NCBI RefSeq assembly: GCF_029867415.1
Contig: NC_081182.1
Coordinates: forward strand, 13,390,497 to 13,454,496
Length of the DNA: 64,000 nucleotides
Direction of reading: 5' to 3'
Source: Vicia villosa
Taxonomy: Eukaryota; Streptophyta; Magnoliopsida; Fabales; Fabaceae
Of this stretch, positions 48,461-60,998 are shown piece by piece. Position 1 is the stretch's first letter, and each line of letters begins with the position of its first letter. A model generated the notes under the pieces. That model made no database searches. It saw nothing but the letters and a program-made list of their open reading frames with translations, and was not told the origin of the DNA. A program made the translations under genes and the position numbers.

Positions 48461-50524
48461 ATGCATGCTAGGGGTGGACAAGCGGTCGGGTAGGGTCGGA
48501 TTCGGGCCCAAAACACCAATCCGGCCCAACCCTCGGGTGACAAAGTATGGCCCATAACAATCTTATATTTGGACCGGTTATGTTCGGGTTCGGTTTCATC
48601 CGGATCGGGTAACTGGGCCGGGTAAATTTGGATATGAACTATTGTTGGACCAATTCAAAATCTAGCCCAAATAACAAAATCCAATATTTTTTTTTCTAAT
48701 TTTTTTTATTCAGCTTAAAAATCTATCTATAATTGTTAAATTGGGCCTTACTTGTTTCACACATATCTATTGTTAAATTTTAAGATGAATGTGGGCCTTA
48801 TCTTTACAATAATTTACTTTAAAAAATTGCCATAAACATTTGAATCAGACTTGACATTCTGATTAAATTCAAATTCACCATAGTCTTTGATTTCACATAA
48901 TTTAAAACTGAACCAAATTCTGCTGCATCAAGTTCAAAGTTCAATTGTTCAAGCAACAAAAATTATCTAACAGCAAGTTCATTACAATTTAACAAATAAG
49001 CTTCACAAGCTACATAATAACACAATCAACATAACTTTTAATTCATGTCCATCATCACAACTTCCTGGTCCAGCATCAAATTCCTTCCTCTTTCCCTTTA
49101 AGACAAGCTCCTTCTTCTAAACATTGAATGAATCTTAACCAAAACAAATTTAAATTAATTTTAGTTCAAAGGGAATAAACTGCACTAATCCATATAAAAA
49201 ATACTAAAATAAATAAATTTGATCCTTAATATATACACGTCAGTACTCATCTATAAACTAAAAAATGATTTGATAGAATAATTATAAAAGAGTAACATAC
49301 CAAAAATTACACAATGGAACATGTATGAGGCTCTGGACCTGTATGAGGCAATATTACTAGCAGCACCTGTATGAGGCTCTGGACCTGTATGAGGTAATAT
49401 TACTAAAAGGAAAAAACCATGGCAAATCTATGAAGTAACTAAATTATAATGTAAACAGCACACCTTACATTATTAAGTAAGTCTATATTTAGTCAGAAAC
49501 TCACTTCGGCTGTAGGCGGATGAGCTTCTTTTGTGCATAGCAATCTAGCTTCTTCCACAGCATTGAGGCTATCTACTTCCACAGCATTGAGGCTATCTAC
49601 ATCATTTATAACTAATGCAATCAGCCAATAGGTTTTAACTCAACCTATCCACATCATTTATACCTATATGTTAGTTTACAATGTTCAAGGAAGCATGTTT
49701 ATAAACTGAAAAGTGTTAATGAGGTTATGACTAAAAGCATCATATGAATATTTCATTCAGCAAATCAAATTTAATTACAGGGAACTTCAAATATATCAGC
49801 AGTAAAACAGACAATTGCCCACCTTTAGAACTCTCTGTGATTTCTTCTAAGACCTTCTCCTCGTCAAGCAACAACATTTGCAGTTTGGGGATTTTATCTT
49901 CAAGTTTTGGTATCAGGTCAGTCTTTACCCTCTTTCAAAAGAGCTTCAATTTCTATCTTTTCCTTCTCCAGCCGGGCTTAGTATCTCCTGTTCAGCATCA
50001 CAAACAACAGCAACAACAACAGCCAATGAGGTATCAATACACAAAATCCACACAATTACAAACCAAACTAATTCAGTGAATAATTGACTCAGTTATAATT
50101 ACCGGAGGAGTGTTGGTTGTGCAGGGATGTTTTTGATATTCTTTCAAAAAGTGTTGGTTGTGCAGGACTGTTTTTGATATTCTTTCAAAAAGTGTTGGTT
50201 GTGTTAATGTCGGCTTCAAAAAAACGAGTCATCCATGACTCCAAAAAAAGTAGCTGCAAATATCATACAAAACATTAGTAATAACACATACATTAAAGCA
50301 CCAATATTTAAAGCAGAATCATATATGTCTCAATTCATGTTACTTTCAAGGGTGGCTAAACTGAACTAACACTTCACCAAACATTAGTACTTTCTTATCT
50401 AATCTAAGAAACAAAAAGTGTTGAAGCAGTATTGAAGCAGAATCAAATAGTGTCATGATATATAGTCTTTTCACATATAGATGTAAACCAGTATTGAAGT
50501 AGTAAATTCAACCTTAAAAAGTGT

Positions 50525-50601
50525 TTAGGCACAGCCAGAAGGCTGTGACTGAGTCTGAGATGAAGACGATGCTCCACTTCCGAGTGAAAGTTCAGCAAAT
50601 C
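50525..50601 (-). CDS. hAT transposase exon 2 (C-terminal 25 codons)
   Basis: Too short to stand alone. Acceptor ttcttctttatag precedes 50601; the exon reads FAELSLGSGASSSSQTQSQ.. and stops at 50525-50527. Joining to 50677 keeps frame across a split glycine codon. A Ser/Gln-rich tail is common at this end of plant hAT transposases. Confidence 0.8.
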
Positions 50602-52747
50602 CTATAAAGAAGAAATTAGCAACATATTATAAAACAAAATTAAAATTAACACTTAAGACAGATAGAAACAATATACCTTTTAAAGCATCTTCAGAAATCT
50701 CATAATCTTCAGTAAATTCCAAGTCTTTGAACTGATCTAATGAAGGCCTCAACCAGTTTTGTGCACAAATAAGAGCCTCAGCCATTTCAGGTTTGAGAGA
50801 GCTTCTATATACCTCTAAAACCCTCCCACCAGTGCTAAAAGCACTCTCAGAAGCCACAGTTGAAACTGGTGTAGCCATTATGTCTCTAACAATTTGGGAC
50901 AGAACTGGGTATTCTCTAACATTATGTTTCCACCAACTTAAAATGTCAAATTTATCTTTATCCTTTTCATTAAACCTTATGCATTTTTCTTTTAAATAGC
51001 TCTGAAGCTCAGTTACTTCTTCAACCGAGTCCATAGACTTCAAATGTTGCTGAAAAGCATTCTGTCTAGCTACATGTGCCGGTACTTCGATGTTGGCAGC
51101 AGTTTCACCATTAGAAACAGTGGCTGCCATAACTGGGACAGGTCCTTCGACATTGTCATAGGCTTGTTTGTAAACCATGAAGATTTTTGAGAGATTGTTA
51201 TTGATCTCTTCTAACAAAGATTTCTTAGTTTCTGAAAGTGGTCCATACATATCAGTAAAGCACCAATCCACAAATCGTAACTTATACCGGGGATCAAAAA
51301 TAACACCCAAATAGAGGAGTTGGTTCATCTTAGTGATATCAATCCAATATTTCTTAAATTTATCCAACATTTCCTTAGCCACACTAGCAAACAACCCATT
51401 TAGGTCCAAGTTTAATGACTTAAGCTCAACGTAAATTCCAGCCAAGAAAGGGAAAGCTGTATGCAAACTTGCTTTTGTTGAAACAGAAAAAACAGTTGTC
51501 GCTTCATAATAGTTCTTCAAAAAATTAATAAATACCCTAACATTCTCCCAATCTTCACTACTAGGGGGGGAATCACCTTCAAAGAAATCCCTATAATCCT
51601 CAACCTCATCTTCTAGCTTATCAAAAGCTGTTTCATACTTCTCAGCTGCATCTAACATCAAATACGTCGAGTTCCAACGAGTTGAAACATCAAGACATAC
51701 CGACTTCTTGCATGTAATATTGGCATAACCCACACATTCGTTGAACTTTAACGCTCTATGAGGTGAAGATCTCACATACCTTATCGCATTTCGAACACTT
51801 GAAATTGAGGTGCTGGCTACTTTTAATCCATCTCTCACGACCAAATTCAGTATATGTGCACAGCACCTCATGTGAAATCCAAATCCATCCATAAAAAGTC
51901 CATTCATGTTTCTTATCTTCTGCTCTAAATACTTAACAGCAACATCATTTGATGCCGCGTTATCTACCGTGATAGTTGAAACGTTTCTAAGCCCCCACTC
52001 CTTCAGCACATCCTCAACCTTCTTACCAACTGTTTTACCTCGGTGATTTGGGATAATCGCAAAGCTGATTATCCTTTTTTGGTATTGCCAATCCCTATCT
52101 ATAAAATGAGCGGTGAGGGTCAGGTAGTTTAGATTTTGAACGGAAGTCCAACAATCTGTTGTAATTGCCACCCTACTACAATCAGAACCAAATAATGCTT
52201 TCAACCTCACTTTCTCATCAAGATATATCTGAAAACAATCCCTAGCTATGGTTCTTCTTGATGGTATTGTAAATTGGGGTTGCATTTGGTAACAAAAGTA
52301 CTTGAATCCCTCTCCTTCAACTGTTCTAAAGGGTTTTTCATCTAAAATGATAAAGTAAGCCAACCCCTTTCTACAACCTACAGGATCAAACCTAGAAGAC
52401 GTTGGAACCAACCCAACTCCCGGAATTGTTGAATATGTCAATACGGTTTGGGTAGGGTCGGTTGAAAGGTTCAACGGATACTTAGGACATGTTTTCATGT
52501 GACTCTTTAAATTTGACGTTCCGTGTTTCTTAGAGTCACACATATACTTTGAATGGCAGTACTTACATGCCGCAGTAGCGGGATCACTATCGGGAATAAG
52601 GTTAAAATGGTCCCATACCTCAGACCTCTTTCTAATAGCATTTGCATTAGCTCTTCTTCTCTTCCGGCCAATAGGAGGCTGATTTGTGCAGACCTCAATG
52701 GGTGTTGTTGCTGCTGGTGCGGTTGCTGCTGGAGGTTCTTGTTCCAT
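50525..52747 (-). CDS. hAT transposase (zf-BED, RNase H fold, hAT dimerisation)
   Basis: Cuts and joins the element's ends; acts in the nucleus. Exon 1 is 52747-50677 and exon 2 is 50601-50525, joined by a 75-bp GT-AG intron; the joined frame is 715 codons. The start at 52747 (MEQEPPAATAP) is preferred over the upstream ATG at 52765 because ttttgtttcag lies just before it, a likely acceptor of a 5' UTR intron. A basic stretch (about residues 28-41) is a candidate nuclear signal. Zinc-finger BED: residues about 43-87, with C61, C64, H83 and C87. RNase H-like catalytic aspartates: D198 in TTDCWTS and D262 in TVDNAASND. C-terminal dimerisation domain about residues 598-667 (ILSWWKHN..YPVLSQIVRDI..PVSTVASESAFS..). 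No stop or frameshift. Unspliced, the frame reads 22 residues into the intron. Confidence 0.93.
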
Positions 52748-54602
52748 AACTGAAACAAAATACATAACAAATTCAAACTAAATAGATAACAAGTTCAGAA
52801 ATAGATAACAAAATACATGTTATATCAAACCAAATAAATTAATAAAGGAGTTCAGAAATAAATAAACAAAGTACATGTCATGAATAAGTTCAGAAATAAA
52901 TTAACAAAATACATATCAATAGAATTTTCTTATTCTAATTCACTTAATTACTGTTTTGATAGAAACATTATATATGTCCAACTAAAAGCAAAATATTTAA
53001 TTTTCGTAAGCTCTTAGTATATATCCAACTAAAAGCAAAATATTTTCAAGGGTCCAGTATTTAGTATTCACAGCTTTTAAGGTAAATCTAAATATTATAT
53101 TCAATGAAGTTTGTTATAATTAATTTTATGTTAGATATCTAGACATCATTAGCATTTCTTTGTTTTGGAATTGAAAGTCCTTGTATTTATTTTGAAGAAT
53201 ACTATGTGGTCAATGACATATTAGCTTAGTGTGGTGAACAACCCCTAACAACATGTAGTTTCAACAAGCATATAGTAAATGACAGGGCATCACATAATTC
53301 ACATACACCTAATCATGAATAAAACTTAGCCTAAACATACCGTTATTTTGCGTATTTTCATGAACTCCTTGCATATCTCGCACTCCTTGCATATCTCGAA
53401 CTCCTTGCATATCTCGAACTCCTTGCATATAACAAAAAAAGTTACTGACTAATTACACAACACTGCATATCAATAAAAGTAATTCAGTACAATTGAAAAT
53501 TCTGAGTTAAATGGTCTAAAGTTCAATAACTTACCAAAAATTTATCAGGTTTGATGTTGTATATTACTTCCTTTAGTCTTCAAATGAGCTTTCTATGACC
53601 TGCCAAAACACCCCCCACAAAGTCAAGTAAGCTCTCTATGAAAGTCAGTACAGTAGCCATCAAGATTTAAAGTCAGTAGCAATCCAACTATTTTATTGTA
53701 AGCAAGCAGTAGTTCAAACACATTAAACACACATAAAGCAGATAAGTTTCAGGTTATAAAGCAGTGCAAGCAATAATAAGTTTATGTGTTTAATGTGTTA
53801 CAACTTACAACTATTGAAGCAAAATTAGGCTAAGACTAACCACCTGAGTTGCATAAGTTCTTCGAAAACATCTCTTCTCTTGATTTATCTGAAAATATGA
53901 AAAGAAATAACACATTAAACTCTAAATCACCAATGGAGAGAATGAAAAGCAAAATCACTACTCTAAATACACAGTTTTAACATGAACGATGGGTGCTGAC
54001 AACCGGATGTTGAAGATTGAGGCTTGTGGTTGAATGATTGTCGTGATTTTGAAAGCTGATTTCGTGATTTTGGACTTTAAAGGTTGAGGTTGAGAGGTTT
54101 GTGATTTCGTGAAATTAGAAAGAGAAAGCTTGAGATTATTGTGAGTTGTGACAATGTTAGGTTGAGGAAGGAAAGGTGTGGATGGTGGTGGCGACGACGG
54201 CGTGTTGATGGTGGTGGCGACGACGGCTAGGGTTTGAAGCCATGGATGGAGAATTGGAGATGAATGAACGGCGCTGTGTTGTATTGTGTTTAGGGTTAGG
54301 GAAACTTTTGTGTAAATTGACAAAGAAGAGTTAATGGATTGGGCTGTTGGGCCTATCATTTTACATATTAATGGGCCATTCATATTAATTATTATTAAAT
54401 AATAATAATAATAATAACAACTTCGGTCGGGTGCGGGGTCCGACGGGCCCAAATAATCCATCCGAACCCGACCATCTTTACCCTATTATAACCACCCCTT
54501 TCACCCGCCCAACCCGCAGACCCGTTACAACCCGACCCGGCGCTTATTTTTTTATTCGGTTCGGTCGGGTATTGTCGGGTGGTGTTGTGTTGTCCACCCC
54601 TA

Positions 54603-54990
54603 ATGCATGCAAATCCAACAAGTGAACTTTACTACTTAAACATGCAAAAGTGAGTCTCGTGAGACTATTTTGTCTTAAAAGACTGGATTCATTGTTTTTT
54701 ATGTGGCAAATTCCTATGAGTCGCTAGCAGAAGATTCATGATACCGTCTCTAATCGTGTTTCGGTTATCAAGACTGTATTATTATTATAAGTGTATTTAA
54801 ATTTGAAGTGAATTTAACAAAGTTAGTAGTAATATTGGATTTTTTAAGATTGAAGGTTAAATATTTCAAATACTACTTATTAAATAAGAATATTGTAGTT
54901 TATAAAATCTAATTCAATTAATAAATGCCGATATTATGATGAACATGGATATTAATATATTAGACATTTTTATTTGAATTTGAATCCAAA
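54603..54990. repeat. Right part of the target repeat split by the hAT element
   Basis: After the duplicated ATGCATGC, aaatccaacaagtgaac.. and aaacatgcaaaagtgagtctc, actattttgtcttaaaagac and aagattcatgata parallel the uninterrupted copies at about 61765-61990 and 62895-63090. Confidence 0.6.
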
Positions 54991-55179
54991 ATTTCACAAT
55001 ACGTGCAAAATGGATGAAACACCATCAACACTGATTTCGTTGTCAAAGAATATCTCACAATCTTGAAGTCTTTGAGGCAAACCTCTTTGTCTAGTTGGTC
55101 TTCTTACATTTTCATTAGTACGAGCTTCGGCGCGCGACTCTTCTATAGTTTCATTTTCTCCATAATTTGAAAATTCACT

Positions 55180-55262
55180 TGTAACGAGTTACAGGCTGGT
55201 GGTAATCGATTAGAGCCTACGGGTAACAGGTTACAACCTGCTCGTAACCAATTATAGCCTAC
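55180..55262. repeat. GTAAC-type inverted words inside the copia pol linker
   Basis: Four inverted-repeat words in a row: gtaacgagttac, gtaatcgatta, gtaacaggttac and gtaaccaattat, spaced about 18-22 bp. They interrupt the coding-like linker between the integrase and reverse transcriptase regions, and the LTR of the same element has more (57465-57625). Confidence 0.75.
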
Positions 55263-55561
55263 TGCAAATGCTTTTATTTGTGGATCACCACGTCTCGGCT
55301 GATCACAATCCTCCTATTTGCAGTATCGAATAGCTTGTAACCTCCAACGGAGTGATATCCTATAAGTATCATCATCTCCCTTAACTTCTATCTAAGTTGG
55401 TCCAAAACATGTTGATACGCAACAAAATTGAAAAATCTCAAATGATCCATATTCAGTTTTAATCCAGACCATGCCTTTTTTGGTGTTATCTTCTCAAGCT
55501 TCTTTGTAGGACACCTATTCAACAAATAGGCAGTTGTGGATACCGCTTATCCCCACAACTC

Positions 55562-55801
55562 TTACGACAAGTTCTTCCCCTTTAACATGCTTCTCACCAT
55601 GTTCGTATCAGATTGATTCTTCCTCTCGGCAACACCGTTTTGCTGCGGTGTATAGGGTGGTACTACCTCACGCACTATCCCCTCTTCATCATAAAACTTC
55701 CAAAAGTCTTTTGAGACATATTCGCCTCTACCATTTGTTTTAAGAATTTTGAGCTTGTGGCCGCTTTGTCGCTCAACCATAGACTTGAAATTCTTAAACA
55801 A
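55562..55801 (-). pseudogene. Copia integrase core fragment
   Basis: Open frame with LKILKTNGRGEYVSKDFWKF and VVPPYTPQQNGVAERKN, the conserved end of the copia integrase core including the glutamate of the catalytic triad (QNGVAERKN). The GRGEY block corresponds to the usual DRGGEY, with the aspartate replaced. Only about 80 residues. Confidence 0.85.
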
Positions 55802-55961
55802 TTAGAATACCTAATCCTTTCTCTTGATTAAGTATATCCATAATTTTTGTTATAATCGTTGATAAAAGTGACAAAATACCTATTGCCACTAAAGGAATCA
55901 ACTTGCATTAGCCCACACACATCATAATACGCCACATCAAGGTGATGCTTGGTTATATAAC

Positions 55962-56375
55962 CTACATCCTTACTGGATTTACCCTTGTGTTGCTTCGCTT
56001 GCACACACTTTTCACAAATCTTAGCTGGTTGATGAATGGCAACCCAATTAATATTTTGTTCTTTTGTAATGCATTGAGATCTCGAAAATTAAGATGCCCA
56101 AGATGGTAACGACATAACCACTCATATCGACTTGCTGCTATAGCAAGACACCTATGCTCCATAACCTTCAACTTAATCTTGAAATTTCTATTGACACCCA
56201 TAAGATATTTAAGGACCAAAACCCCGTTTGCATCCATAGCACACAACATCTTTTCTTTCATGTGAATCTTGTAACCATTCTCAAACAATTGGCCAATATT
56301 TAGAAGGTTACATTTGATTTCTGGAATGTACAGTACATCTTTGATCAAGGACCAAACTTTTGACAATTGTAGCAT
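55962..56375 (-). pseudogene. Copia protease / GAG-pre-integrase fragment
   Basis: Reads VLYIPEIKCNLLNIGQLFENGY and RYHLGHLNFRDLNALQKNKI. These are the block after the protease and the zinc-binding pre-integrase region of copia polyproteins. The catalytic DSG of the protease is not in this frame. Confidence 0.85.
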
Positions 56376-56489
56376 TGTGCCTTGATCATGTCAATCTTTC
56401 CTCTTCTGCCTCTAAAGTTTCCTTGACCATCGTTTTTATTGCAGATGTTCTCACCCTTTTGAAAAGTCGAATTCTTCAAATTTTGAGAC

Positions 56490-57210
56490 TCTTTTCAACC
56501 AAAATTATGAAAATTCCACTTACTTTTCACGAGCCATTTTCCTATCAACTTCTTGTTCTTCTCAATGAAATGAGCTTGCAAAGCGTTCTTCGCTTTTGTT
56601 TTGTCGTTACTTTTCTCCTCTAATCTCTGCTCATGAATTTCACAAGAGCATTGAAGCTCATTTTTTCTCAATGTTGCAAGATCCTTCGAATCTTCGATCG
56701 CCACTACAGCGCAAGATCTTCGACACAACATTTTGCTCATAAACAGTTTCTCCACATGACTTGATTTGGATCATTGATCGCGCAATTCTTGTCATGTAGT
56801 CATTGATCATCTCCTTTTCCTCTATTTGAATCAACTCAAATTGACGTCTGTGAGTTTTAGCCTCACCACCTTTTCCTTATCAGTCCTTGCATATGCATTT
56901 TCCAAGATTTCCCACGCTTGTTTCGACAACTCGCAATCACCAAATTTTTCAAAGTTGTCCACAACCACACATTGATGCATAAAAAACAACGCTTTGTAAT
57001 CTTTCATCTTTTCTTCCTTGTGTGTTGCTCACTGTGTTTCTGTTGCACCTTCGACAAGGGGATTCACCCCATTATTGATCATTTTATGAACATCTTAGTA
57101 TCCAAACATTACTTTCATTTTCTTGCATCATTTGTTGTAGTTCTTCGCGTCATGAGTTGGTAGGTTTGTAGGGACTCTATCATTGGAGACATAATTCATG
57201 TTGTACACTA
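56490..57210 (-). pseudogene. Copia gag remnant
   Basis: Broken across frames. Recognisable blocks are FELIQIEEKEMINDYMTRIA (about 56850-56790) and VVAIEDSKDLATL..EL..SCEIHEQRLEEK (about 56710-56600), which match the UBN2-type gag of plant copia elements. The start is probably near 57210, shortly after the primer site. Confidence 0.75.
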
Positions 57211-57246
57211 TCTGTTTGTGGACAAGAACCAGGCTCTGATACTAAA

Positions 57247-57735
57247 TGTTGGAACATGCAATCACATTATTGGTAAACAATGAAGTATGTGGAGAAAGAG
57301 ATAGTGAAAGACAAGAGAATTAGAAAGAGAGAGAGATAATTGAGGGTGAGAATATTATTTTTCATTAACATTGATCAGGATTCCTCCATGAAATTTATAC
57401 AAGCATTACAAAGTGATTGGACACAAAACACACAATTCAAAAACCGAAAAAGTTAAAATTCGGGCTTGTAACATGTTAACTCAAAATTGAAAAATACCAT
57501 CAGTTGTAACTGGTTATTGCGAATGCGTAGCTAATTACGCCAACTCCAAAAGTTCTTTTTCTACTGCTTAGAAGAGTTTTTCACCTGCATGTAACCAGTT
57601 ACACCCCGTGTTAACCGGTTACAACACTTGAAATACTACAAAACTCTTAACTCTCACCTCTATCGAGACGAATGTTGATTTTTTCGCCTTTGCATGTTAT
57701 CACCATATATAAAAACAACAAGAACAAACAAGCAT
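57247..57735 (-). repeat. 5' LTR of the copia remnant (outer end uncertain)
   Basis: Inner end ..TGTTCCAACA on the minus strand lies beside the primer site. Inside are gtaactggttat (57503), gtaaccagttac (57593) and ttaaccggttac (57613), and a TATATA on the minus strand near 57703-57710. Confidence 0.6.
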
Positions 57736-57799
57736 TGTCCCACTAAGTAGGTTCGCTACATGAATCAACTTTCGCTATTAATTTCTATCCAAAACCATG

Positions 57800-58425
57800 T
57801 TTGTAATAGAGGCAGTCACGACAACAGACACCCACAAGCAAAAGCTAAAGGTTTAAAAAAAATGCAGATGGTTACAAGTAGATAACAATAAGGGCATTTC
57901 ATATAAAAGGAGCCCCTAAGGGACATTGTTGTTCAATACAATTACAAAATCACCCGAAGGGGAAGAGAAGTGCAAAAATTCCTGAAGGAGGCAACCAATA
58001 ACCAAATAAGGAAGCCAAGGTATGGGCAGCTACTCATCATCCATTAATTGACCATTCTGAACCACATAAAATGGGTCCACCATACTATAAGTCTATAATC
58101 CATACTAGGATATAGAAATGTGGTATGTATTTTCACCCTCTCAAAATGATGGACATAGATAGCCACGACTTCATCCTTGAGTAGCTAGACCTTCTCTTTT
58201 AGATTATCCAAAGTGTTATTCGCCCTCTTAAGTGATTGCTTCAAACATCCCGCCTCTTCTAAAATTTAATTACATATATAATACCCTTTCTAATTTAAGT
58301 TTCTTAAATTTTTTATTTTCATTAATCCTTTAAGACATTCAAATCTTGCTTGCTTCACGAATTTTGTTAGGTTGCCAACCAATTGCAATTCAGTCTTGCA
58401 ATACTCAATTCTCATCCTCTCTTTA
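57800..58425. other. Unassigned intergenic stretch
   Basis: No coding pattern that I recognise; possibly retroelement remains between the two copia fragments. Confidence 0.3.
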
Positions 58426-58429
58426 CCAA

Positions 58430-58650
58430 CTTAATCCATAAAAAATGGTAACTTCTTTCTATGTGTTTGTTCCTCCAAGACTCATAGGATCGTTTACCAA
58501 ATCAATTGCTGACTGATTACTTCTAGCAACTTAATTTACACATTGTTTCACACATTTAATTCTTCAAGCTACAACTACACTCAAAGTGCTTAACATGCGG
58601 CATAGGAGGTTGCAACATACTCTATCTCACATAAAAATAAAACTATAAAT
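58430..58650 (-). pseudogene. Copia RNase H fragment
   Basis: The minus strand gives YVATSYAAC near 58620-58595, then, across frame changes, NQSAIDLVNDPMS (about 58525-58480) and RNKHIERSYHFL (about 58470-58440). These match the copia RNase H consensus EY.A...A..E..WL, NQSAI.LA.NP and R.KHIE...HF. Too broken to be coding. It may belong to the copia remnant on its left only if the order has been rearranged. Confidence 0.7.
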
Positions 58651-59360
58651 TATATTTGATTTAAGGGTAGAAATATATGGTGTTTATTTTTCACTTTTAA
58701 ACTTCCCAAAATAAATTAGAATTTGATAAAATATTCTTCAAATTCTATAATAAAAAAAAACCATGTAATCAATCTCTCTATCCTTAGTTTTTTTTAAGTT
58801 TGGAATATTTTTAGTTTTATAATCTAAATTGAATTTGGATTTTATAACTCAACCTATCATTATTACTAGGGTTAAATATGTTTTTTAACTTTATAAATAT
58901 CTCAAATTTTATTTTTAGTCTCTATTAAAAATATATTTAGTCCTTACAAAATTTTATACATTCAGTTTTAATTCATGCTATTTTCTAAAATTTTAAAAAT
59001 TATTTAATTACTCTTTAATTTTTAAATTTTGGAATAATTTCACATGTTTAGAATATCGTAAAATGTTTATTTACAAAATTTTAAATTTTTTAATAATAAG
59101 AAGAATTAAATATGAATTTTTTTAATTTTAAAAGGTAATGAAAATTTCAATTTAGAAATTAAATATTGAGTTTTTTTTCAATGAATTTTTTATAAAGTTT
59201 TAAACATGTATGCAAAATAATCATTTAAAAATTTATATTAATTAGAGAGTGGGATTAAGACTACATGCATAATAATTTTGTAAGAATTAAAACATGTCAT
59301 GTTTTATTAGAATCAAAAACAAAATTTAGTAATTTTATAAAAATCAAAAATATATTTAAC

Positions 59361-59361
<1 letters not shown>

Positions 59362-59421
<60 letters not shown>
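59362..59421. repeat. (ATT)n microsatellite
   Basis: About 20 uninterrupted ATT units. Confidence 0.95.
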
Positions 59422-59425
<4 letters not shown>

Positions 59426-60850
59426 AACGTTCACTATATTTTTTAATTAACGATTAAATTATAGTCTCTATAATTAAAATACTAATGAGAAGTGTTTTAC
59501 TTTTTTGAATTATAGAACTCAAATTTAATTTAGATTAAGATTGTTAATTTAAGAAGGGAAATGCTAACAGGTGCTTTTAGGATAATGGTTAAGATTAATG
59601 AATTTATCTCGATAATTTGCATATTTGATACTTTAAAAATTAAAATATTAAATTTTATATAACTTTTTTTTAGAATGCTTAATCATTACACTGATGACAC
59701 AGGTTACCAAGAACTAATAAAAAATATGTGAGAAAGCGAAAGGTTTTGTTGTTAGATCAGAGGAGTGTGTTTTTAAGAGTTTGAATTTCAAAATCTAGAT
59801 ACCGTTTATGTTAATTATGAGAATTTCTAAAAAAAATTAAAAGGAATAAAAAAATCACAAAATATATTAGCATATCACGAACCATTTTAAAATGTTACAT
59901 GCTTTTCTTCAAATTTGTTACCACCTCTGTTTTACATAAAGATGTTTTATTTATATTTTTCCCTTATTTTAAAATAACTGTTATCTTTATTAAAGATGCA
60001 ACAAAATCCATACACACAAGAGTTTGGTAAGAAATGAGAACACTATTGCTCACCTCAAATCCATCCGTTAATTATTTGAAATATTTAACTTTGATGATTT
60101 ATAATATTAACTGTTTGGTTATTAATATTTTAATTTTGTATAATTTATTACTTTTAGTCTCTATTAGAGTTCTGAACACATTTAGAGAAATTGACTATTT
60201 CAATTTACAAAATTGATTGCCATGCGGATATAGGATGAGGCGGGGATACTGGTACCCATTTGAAATTTTCTATCCATTTGAGTTTGGGTCAAAGAACAAA
60301 TTTTTAATTGAAGTTTAAATTTAGGTTTGAGGAAAGACAAAACTCCTTATTGCGTCGCTTCGTTACCATGTCTAATTTATACATTATTAATATAATATTT
60401 ATTATTTTTAAATATTATTATAGTTATGATTAAAAATGTTTTTGGTTCTCGTAAAACTTGAGATATTTATAAAGACAAAAAACATATTTAATCCTTATAT
60501 TTACTTAATTATTATATTAATTATAATTGATAAAATATTTTAATAATGATATTAATTTACTATTAAAATTAATAAATATAATTATTTTTCTAAAAACTGT
60601 ATATACAATCAAAAAAACATTTTTATGAGAGATATAATTGTTCATTTTATTTGAAATGTTTGTGTTTTTTTTTTTAATTCAAGGCGGGCAAAATATTTGA
60701 TTATATGACTGAAATGTATAACTATATTCAAATTTATTTTAAATATTCAAATATAATTAAATAGTTATCTATCAATTTATTTAAAAATAATTAGTTATTT
60801 ATTACTATTTTAATTTTAGATTTGATTATAATTTAATTATTATTCAGAAA

Positions 60851-60998
60851 CATAAAATGAAACAAGATGTTTAGGACGACTTCAATACTAAACAATTTCA
60901 TAAATTAGAAATCGATGAAATAAACATAAAATGAAACAAGATGTTTAGGACGACTTCAATACTAAACAATTTCATAAATTAGAAATTGATAAAATCAT
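60851..60998. repeat. 74-bp tandem duplication
   Basis: cataaaatgaaacaagatgt begins at 60851 and again at 60925; the copies differ at very few positions. Confidence 0.9.

Larger units (their letters stand above)
48469..54602 (-). mobile_element. Complete hAT transposon, 6.1 kb, apparently autonomous
   Basis: Terminal inverted repeats TAGGGGTGGACAA at 48469-48481 and its reverse complement at 54590-54602. Both ends have GC-rich subterminal DNA with repeated cgggtcgg-like words (48482-48620 and 54420-54585), the usual transposase-binding layout of hAT elements. The perfect 8-bp duplication ATGCATGC is the hAT signature. Inside is one transposase gene on the minus strand, with an intact reading frame. 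Local repeats in the non-coding parts: 49325-49410 (cctgtatgaggctctggac), 49550-49600 (tccacagcattgaggctatc), 50105-50205 and 53370-53430. The G/C-rich ends stand out from the AT-rich surroundings. Confidence 0.93.
48461..54610. other. 8-bp target duplications of the hAT element
   Basis: ATGCATGC at 48461-48468 and at 54603-54610 directly abuts the two element ends. The same word stands once, uninterrupted, in the related repeat copies at 61765-61772 and 62895-62902. Confidence 0.92.
55000..57735 (-). mobile_element. Decayed Ty1/copia retrotransposon, 5' half
   Basis: Minus-strand order from the right: LTR (from 57247 to about 57735), a tRNA-iMet-like primer site (tagtatcagagc, 57244-57233, one base off TGGTATCAGAGC), gag (about 57210-56490), protease/pre-integrase region (about 56375-55960), integrase core (about 55801-55560), and the linker before reverse transcriptase (about 55100-55020, PQRLQDCEIFF). 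Reverse transcriptase, RNase H and the 3' LTR are missing at the left. Several stops and frameshifts separate the blocks. The outer LTR border is not certain. Confidence 0.8.

Noticed and set aside
54431..54625. Open frame over the hAT right end
   Set aside because: Produced by the GC-rich subterminal repeats; no conserved content.
55000..58650. One single copia element from 58650 to 55000
   Set aside because: RNase H should lie left of integrase in a minus-strand element, but the RNase H piece is to the right of the LTR and primer site, so it is a separate fragment.
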